Below, in pieces: positions 7,125 to 9,665 of a stretch of DNA of 9,665 bases (its first letter is position 1; every line of letters begins with the position of its first letter). Under the pieces are notes generated by a model. It did no database searches and had not been told where the DNA came from. It saw only the letters and a program-made list of their open reading frames with translations. The stretch lies in NCBI GenBank assembly GCA_021202325.1, contig JAJQDF010000196.1, forward strand, positions 1 through 9,665, given 5' to 3'. A program made the position numbers and the translations under genes. This DNA is from Clostridiales bacterium (GTDB lineage Bacteria; Bacillota; Clostridia; Lachnospirales; Anaerotignaceae).

Positions 7125-8549
7125 TCAGTCGCATCTTTCGCAAACTTTTCCGGGGTTCAAAATATTGTTCGGATCAAATACCTGTTTGATTCCTCTCATA
7201 AGGTTCATCTTTGTCTCGCCGGCAGCCTTCTCAAGGAATTTAACCTTGCTGTGGCCGATACCGTGCTCACCTGAGATTTCTCCGCCCATCTCAATGGCCT
7301 TAGCATACATTTCGTCCATGATCTGGTCTGTCTTTCCTGCGAATTCCTCAAGGGACATATCGCCTTCCTTACAAGCATAGATATGAAGGTTTCCGTCGCC
7401 TGCATGACCGAATCCTCTTATAGCCATGTGGTATTTGTCCTGAAGTGTGAGAGCCCAGTTGAAGTACTCGGCAATTTTGTCTCTGGGAACAACTACGTCG
7501 CACTCGTCAAGCTCGTCTGTAGCAGCCTGGATAGCTTCAAGGAACTGGCTTCTTGCAGCCCATGCATCTCTTATCTTATCCGGTGTGTCAGCTACGAATA
7601 CGTCAAGGGCTCCGTTCTCAAATACAACCTCGCCTGTCTGCTCGCAAATTTCATCAAGCTGGTCTCTGTTGCTGCCGTCGTAAGTAACAAGAAGGTATGC
7701 TCCTGCCTCAACTCCGTCAACTACCTTAGGGAAGTTCTCTTTTTCAAGGTATTTCTCACTCATCTCAACGATGTCTCTGCCCATGAACTCAAGAGCCTGA
7801 GGCTGAAGCTTGTTGAGGAAGAAATGAGGTACGCATGAAATAGCCGTTTCGAGATCTTCGAAAGGAATGATTAAGCTTACTGTTTCCTGAGGCTTAGGGA
7901 TAAGCTTAAGGGTAAGCTCTGTTATTATACCAAGTGTTCCCTCTGAACCGCACATAAGCTGTACGAAACTGTAGCCTGAGCTTGTCTTGGGAACCTTTAA
8001 GCCGAATGTTACGATTTCGCCTGTGGGAAGTACAACCTCCATGGCACGAACATAGTCTCTTGTACAGCCGTATTTAACAGCTCTCATACCGCCGGCGTTT
8101 GTGGAAACGTTTCCGCCGAGAGTAGCGAATTTCTCACCGGGATCGGGCGGATAGAGAAGTCCCTGCTTTTCTGCATCCTGCGCAAGGTCGTTAAGAAGCA
8201 CGCCGGGTTCAACTGTAACCGTAAGGTTTCCGAGGTCGTAGCTCTTAATATGGTTCATTCTTACTGTAGATATTACAATTCCGCCCATTTTTGCAACGGC
8301 TCCGCCTGCAAGGCCTGTGCCTGCGCCTCTGGGGATAATCGGAATATTTTTCTCATTTGCAAGCTTTACAATTGCTGAAACTTCCTCAGCCGAAGTAACC
8401 TCTACAACTGCGTCGGGCAGCTGCTGTCCATAGAATCTCATTTCGTCATGGGCATAGTCTTCATTGATTTCCTCACCTGAAAAAGCTCTTCCGGGTGCAA
8501 TTACTTTAAGCTGTTCAATGATTTCAGGTGTAACCTTATTGAATTCCAT
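7125..8549 (-). CDS. FAD-linked 2-hydroxyacid dehydrogenase, GlcD/LctD type (probable lactate dehydrogenase)
   Basis: Probably oxidises a 2-hydroxyacid, such as D-lactate or glycolate, to the 2-oxoacid without NAD as direct acceptor. 474 residues, normal for the family. The FAD-binding type 2 (PCMH) fold shows IPRGAGTGLAGGA (72-84), PPDPGEKFATLGGNVSTNAGG (134-154) and GSEGTLGIITELTL (201-214). The C-terminal FAD-linked-oxidase domain has GHAGDGNLH (381-389) and GEISGEHG (423-430), where His382, His389 and Glu428-His429 match metal/substrate residues known in relatives, then FDPNNILNPGK. The tail CERCD adds two cysteines. It has no signal peptide, so it is cytosolic. ATG at 8549 follows AAGGAGG. 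The neighbours (FCD regulator, EtfBA) mirror Etf-coupled lactate dehydrogenase loci of acetogens and butyrate producers; that pairing supports lactate, but the substrate is inferred. Confidence 0.92.
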   Translation of the reverse strand: MEFNKVTPEIIEQLKVIAPGRAFSGEEINEDYAHDEMRFYGQQLPDAVVEVTSAEEVSAIVKLANEKNIPIIPRGAGTGLAGGAVAKMGGIVISTVRMNHIKSYDLGNLTVTVEPGVLLNDLAQDAEKQGLLYPPDPGEKFATLGGNVSTNAGGMRAVKYGCTRDYVRAMEVVLPTGEIVTFGLKVPKTSSGYSFVQLMCGSEGTLGIITELTLKLIPKPQETVSLIIPFEDLETAISCVPHFFLNKLQPQALEFMGRDIVEMSEKYLEKENFPKVVDGVEAGAYLLVTYDGSNRDQLDEICEQTGEVVFENGALDVFVADTPDKIRDAWAARSQFLEAIQAATDELDECDVVVPRDKIAEYFNWALTLQDKYHMAIRGFGHAGDGNLHIYACKEGDMSLEEFAGKTDQIMDEMYAKAIEMGGEISGEHGIGHSKVKFLEKAAGETKMNLMRGIKQVFDPNNILNPGKVCERCD

Positions 8550-8618
8550 CTTGTTTCCTCCTTAATAAATGAAATAAAATACAGCTCGTTCACATAATAT
8601 TTACTTTAAAAACTCACT

Positions 8619-8817
8619 TGCACTGCTGCCGCAGTGCACCACTAAATGAAAGCCTCGATTGCTACGTGCTTTCAGCACTCACGCAATCGTCCGTATTCGC
8701 ACTCCCCTCATTTTTCTACGAAAAATGGCTACGCTGCTCATACGGTTAGGTTTTCTAATATCCAGACTCCTAGCTATGCAAGCATAGCACAAGTCTGTCT
8801 ACTGAAAACGCTTTCAT
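8619..8817 (-). promoter_or_regulatory. Hairpin-rich leader upstream of the FAD-linked dehydrogenase gene
   Basis: There is no gene from 8550 to 8904. Five hairpins fill 8619-8797 (+ coordinates): 8619-8638 TGCACTGC/GCAGTGCA; 8656-8689 CGATTGC/GCAATCG with inner GTGCT/AGCAC; 8691-8745 CCGTAT/ATACGG with inner CATTTTTC/GAAAAATG; 8746-8758 TTAG/CTAA (weak); 8763-8797 CAGACT/AGTCTG with inner GCTATGC/GCATAGC. An 8-bp repeat ATGAAAGC/GCTTTCAT (8646-8653 with 8810-8817) encloses all but the first. With the promoter at 8821-8849 this would be an mRNA leader of about 265 nt. It may be a cis-acting RNA, or a MITE-like insertion whose ends are the closing repeat. I recognise no known riboswitch. Confidence 0.6.
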
Positions 8818-8820
8818 AGT

Positions 8821-8849
8821 ATGATACGGACCAACCAATTGTTTGTTAA
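8821..8849 (-). promoter_or_regulatory. Promoter candidate for the FAD-linked dehydrogenase operon
   Basis: On the - strand TTAACA (8849-8844), a spacer of exactly 17 nt, and TATCAT (8826-8821), one mismatch from each consensus box. The spacer holds AATTGGT, the half-site known for FadR-type lactate/pyruvate regulators, so a regulator bound here would block polymerase. Confidence 0.65.
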
Positions 8850-8865
8850 TTAATTATCGGTATGG

Positions 8866-8876
8866 TGGTCTGACCA
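8866..8876. promoter_or_regulatory. FadR/GntR-type operator candidate
   Basis: TGGTC-T-GACCA is a perfect 11-bp dyad of the TGGTnnnACCA form known for FCD-domain GntR regulators (PdhR, LldR, GlcC). It overlaps a second dyad, GTCTG-GT-CAGAC on the - strand. It lies 28 nt past the regulator stop codon and 16 nt upstream of the -35 box of the dehydrogenase operon. Confidence 0.7.
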
Positions 8877-8884
8877 GACATGTT

Positions 8885-8904
8885 AAAAAAATTTTCCTGC
8901 GGAA
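8885..8904 (-). terminator. Weak terminator candidate after the regulator gene
   Basis: Directly after the regulator stop codon the - strand reads TTCC-GCA-GGAA, then AA and seven T. The 4-bp stem is short, so read-through into the next operon is likely. Confidence 0.35.
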
Positions 8905-9600
8905 TTAATCTAATTTCTGAACATAGTCAAGATGCTCTGACATTCTGTCAACTGCAGCTATGCTGTCTCCACTTAATAGTGCTTCGTAGATTCGTCTGTG
9001 CTGCTCATAGATGATAGCACTGGAATCTTCTTCTTTAAGCGCCGCCATTCTGTTGTGTCTTACCGTTTTTTCAAGTATATACTCAACGAGATTGATAGCA
9101 ACCACAAGCAGACTGTTGCCGGTCAGCTCGAATATCTTTCTGTGAAAAAGAATATCAAGCCTTACGTTTTCCTTACAGTCTCCTCCGGCCTCTTTCATAT
9201 CGTCAAGTATTTCTTTCAGCTCCGAAAAAAACTCTTCGCTTTCTTTTCTCATCGCCAGATGCTTGATAGTACCTTCCTCAAGTATCTTCCTGAACTCAAG
9301 CAGATCCTTTTCCGTTTCCTTGCTGGCAAGGATAACCGGCCACACCATCGACAAGAAGGGCTCAACATTGAAGTCCGACACAATTGAGCCTTCGCCCGGC
9401 CGGATTTCGATAATGCCCATAATTTCCATAACCTTAAGTGCTTCTCTTACAGAAGTCCTGCTGACCTCAAGCATTTCGGCCAGAGTCCTTTCGGGAGGAA
9501 GCTTATCTCCCTTCTTAAGGCTTCCGTCATGGATAAGATTCACTATCTGTTCAACGATGTTTTTATAAATTTTCTGGGTTTGGACAGTTTTGAGTTCCAT
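8905..9600 (-). CDS. GntR-family transcriptional regulator, FadR/FCD subfamily
   Basis: A 231-residue regulator of usual length. The N-terminal winged helix-turn-helix (about 8-76) has the GntR pattern GDKLPPERTLAEMLEVSRTS with REALKVMEIMGIIEIRPGEG. The C-terminal all-helical FCD ligand domain (about 97-225) keeps the metal-site residues Asp149, His153 (DILFH), His201 (EQH) and His223 (SEHL), as in members that bind small carboxylates such as lactate or glycolate. It probably represses or activates the dehydrogenase operon directly downstream, where a TGGTCTGACCA palindrome and an AATTGGT half-site sit; this mirrors the regulator gene beside Etf-linked lactate dehydrogenase genes. ATG at 9600 follows AAAGGAG with good spacing. 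Its own promoter is not clear in the 65 nt left to the window edge. The effector is inferred. Confidence 0.93.
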   Translation of the reverse strand: MELKTVQTQKIYKNIVEQIVNLIHDGSLKKGDKLPPERTLAEMLEVSRTSVREALKVMEIMGIIEIRPGEGSIVSDFNVEPFLSMVWPVILASKETEKDLLEFRKILEEGTIKHLAMRKESEEFFSELKEILDDMKEAGGDCKENVRLDILFHRKIFELTGNSLLVVAINLVEYILEKTVRHNRMAALKEEDSSAIIYEQHRRIYEALLSGDSIAAVDRMSEHLDYVQKLD

Positions 9601-9621
9601 GACAACTCCTTTCCACCCGCC

Positions 9622-9635
9622 CGAAAAATTTTTCG
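9622..9635. repeat. Perfect 14-bp palindrome upstream of the regulator
   Basis: CGAAAAATTTTTCG, 22 nt before the regulator start. It might be an autoregulatory site or part of an upstream terminator; it does not match the TGGTnnnACCA operator form. Confidence 0.4.
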
Positions 9636-9665
9636 ATACATGCCATGATATGGACTTGCTTTGTT

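Noticed and set aside
8619..8638. Hairpin TGCACTGC/GCAGTGCA as an intrinsic terminator before the FAD-linked dehydrogenase gene
   Set aside because: On the - strand the nearest T-run begins about 6 nt after the stem and is only five long, so termination would be inefficient.

Overview
The window (about 45% GC by eye) looks like chromosomal DNA of an anaerobic Firmicute of the class Clostridia, perhaps near the Lachnospiraceae or Anaerotignum. The signs are strong AAGGAGG-type ribosome binding sites, U-tract terminators, an electron-transferring flavoprotein (Etf) with a partner acyl-CoA dehydrogenase, and a GntR/FadR-type regulator. The species cannot be fixed from the sequence alone.

Left part, + strand (1-2717): argG and argH, 12 nt apart, encode the last two steps of arginine synthesis (citrulline to argininosuccinate to arginine). 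A strong rho-independent terminator follows. The argG promoter lies outside the window. Next comes a single-gene unit (2760-3655): a good sigma-A promoter, a short-chain dehydrogenase/reductase of the FabG type with a TTG start, and a hairpin terminator shared with the convergent cluster on the other strand.

Right part, - strand (3682-9600, transcribed right to left): a GntR/FadR (FCD) regulator, a palindromic operator-like site and a promoter, a long hairpin-rich leader, a GlcD/LctD-type FAD-linked 2-hydroxyacid dehydrogenase, an acyl-CoA dehydrogenase, a 446-nt gap packed with inverted repeats that carries its own promoter, then etfB and etfA. The set suggests that lactate (or another 2-hydroxyacid) oxidation and an acyl-CoA dehydrogenation/reduction share one Etf, as in lactate-using butyrate or propionate formers. 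The regulator would sense the hydroxyacid. No permease, racemase or CoA-transferase is in the window.

Main oddities: (1) etfA has an in-frame TAA at codon 66, and the 258 open codons behind it hold no ATG, GTG or TTG, so as read the gene is broken; (2) the acd-etfB gap has about eight consecutive inverted repeats, including two related copies of one hairpin; (3) the region between promoter and glcD folds into five hairpins, four of them inside a closing repeat; (4) a hairpin plus U7 sits directly in front of the etfB ribosome binding site; (5) three tandem 10-bp repeats lie between glcD and the acyl-CoA dehydrogenase gene. No tRNA, rRNA, transposase gene or CRISPR array was seen.
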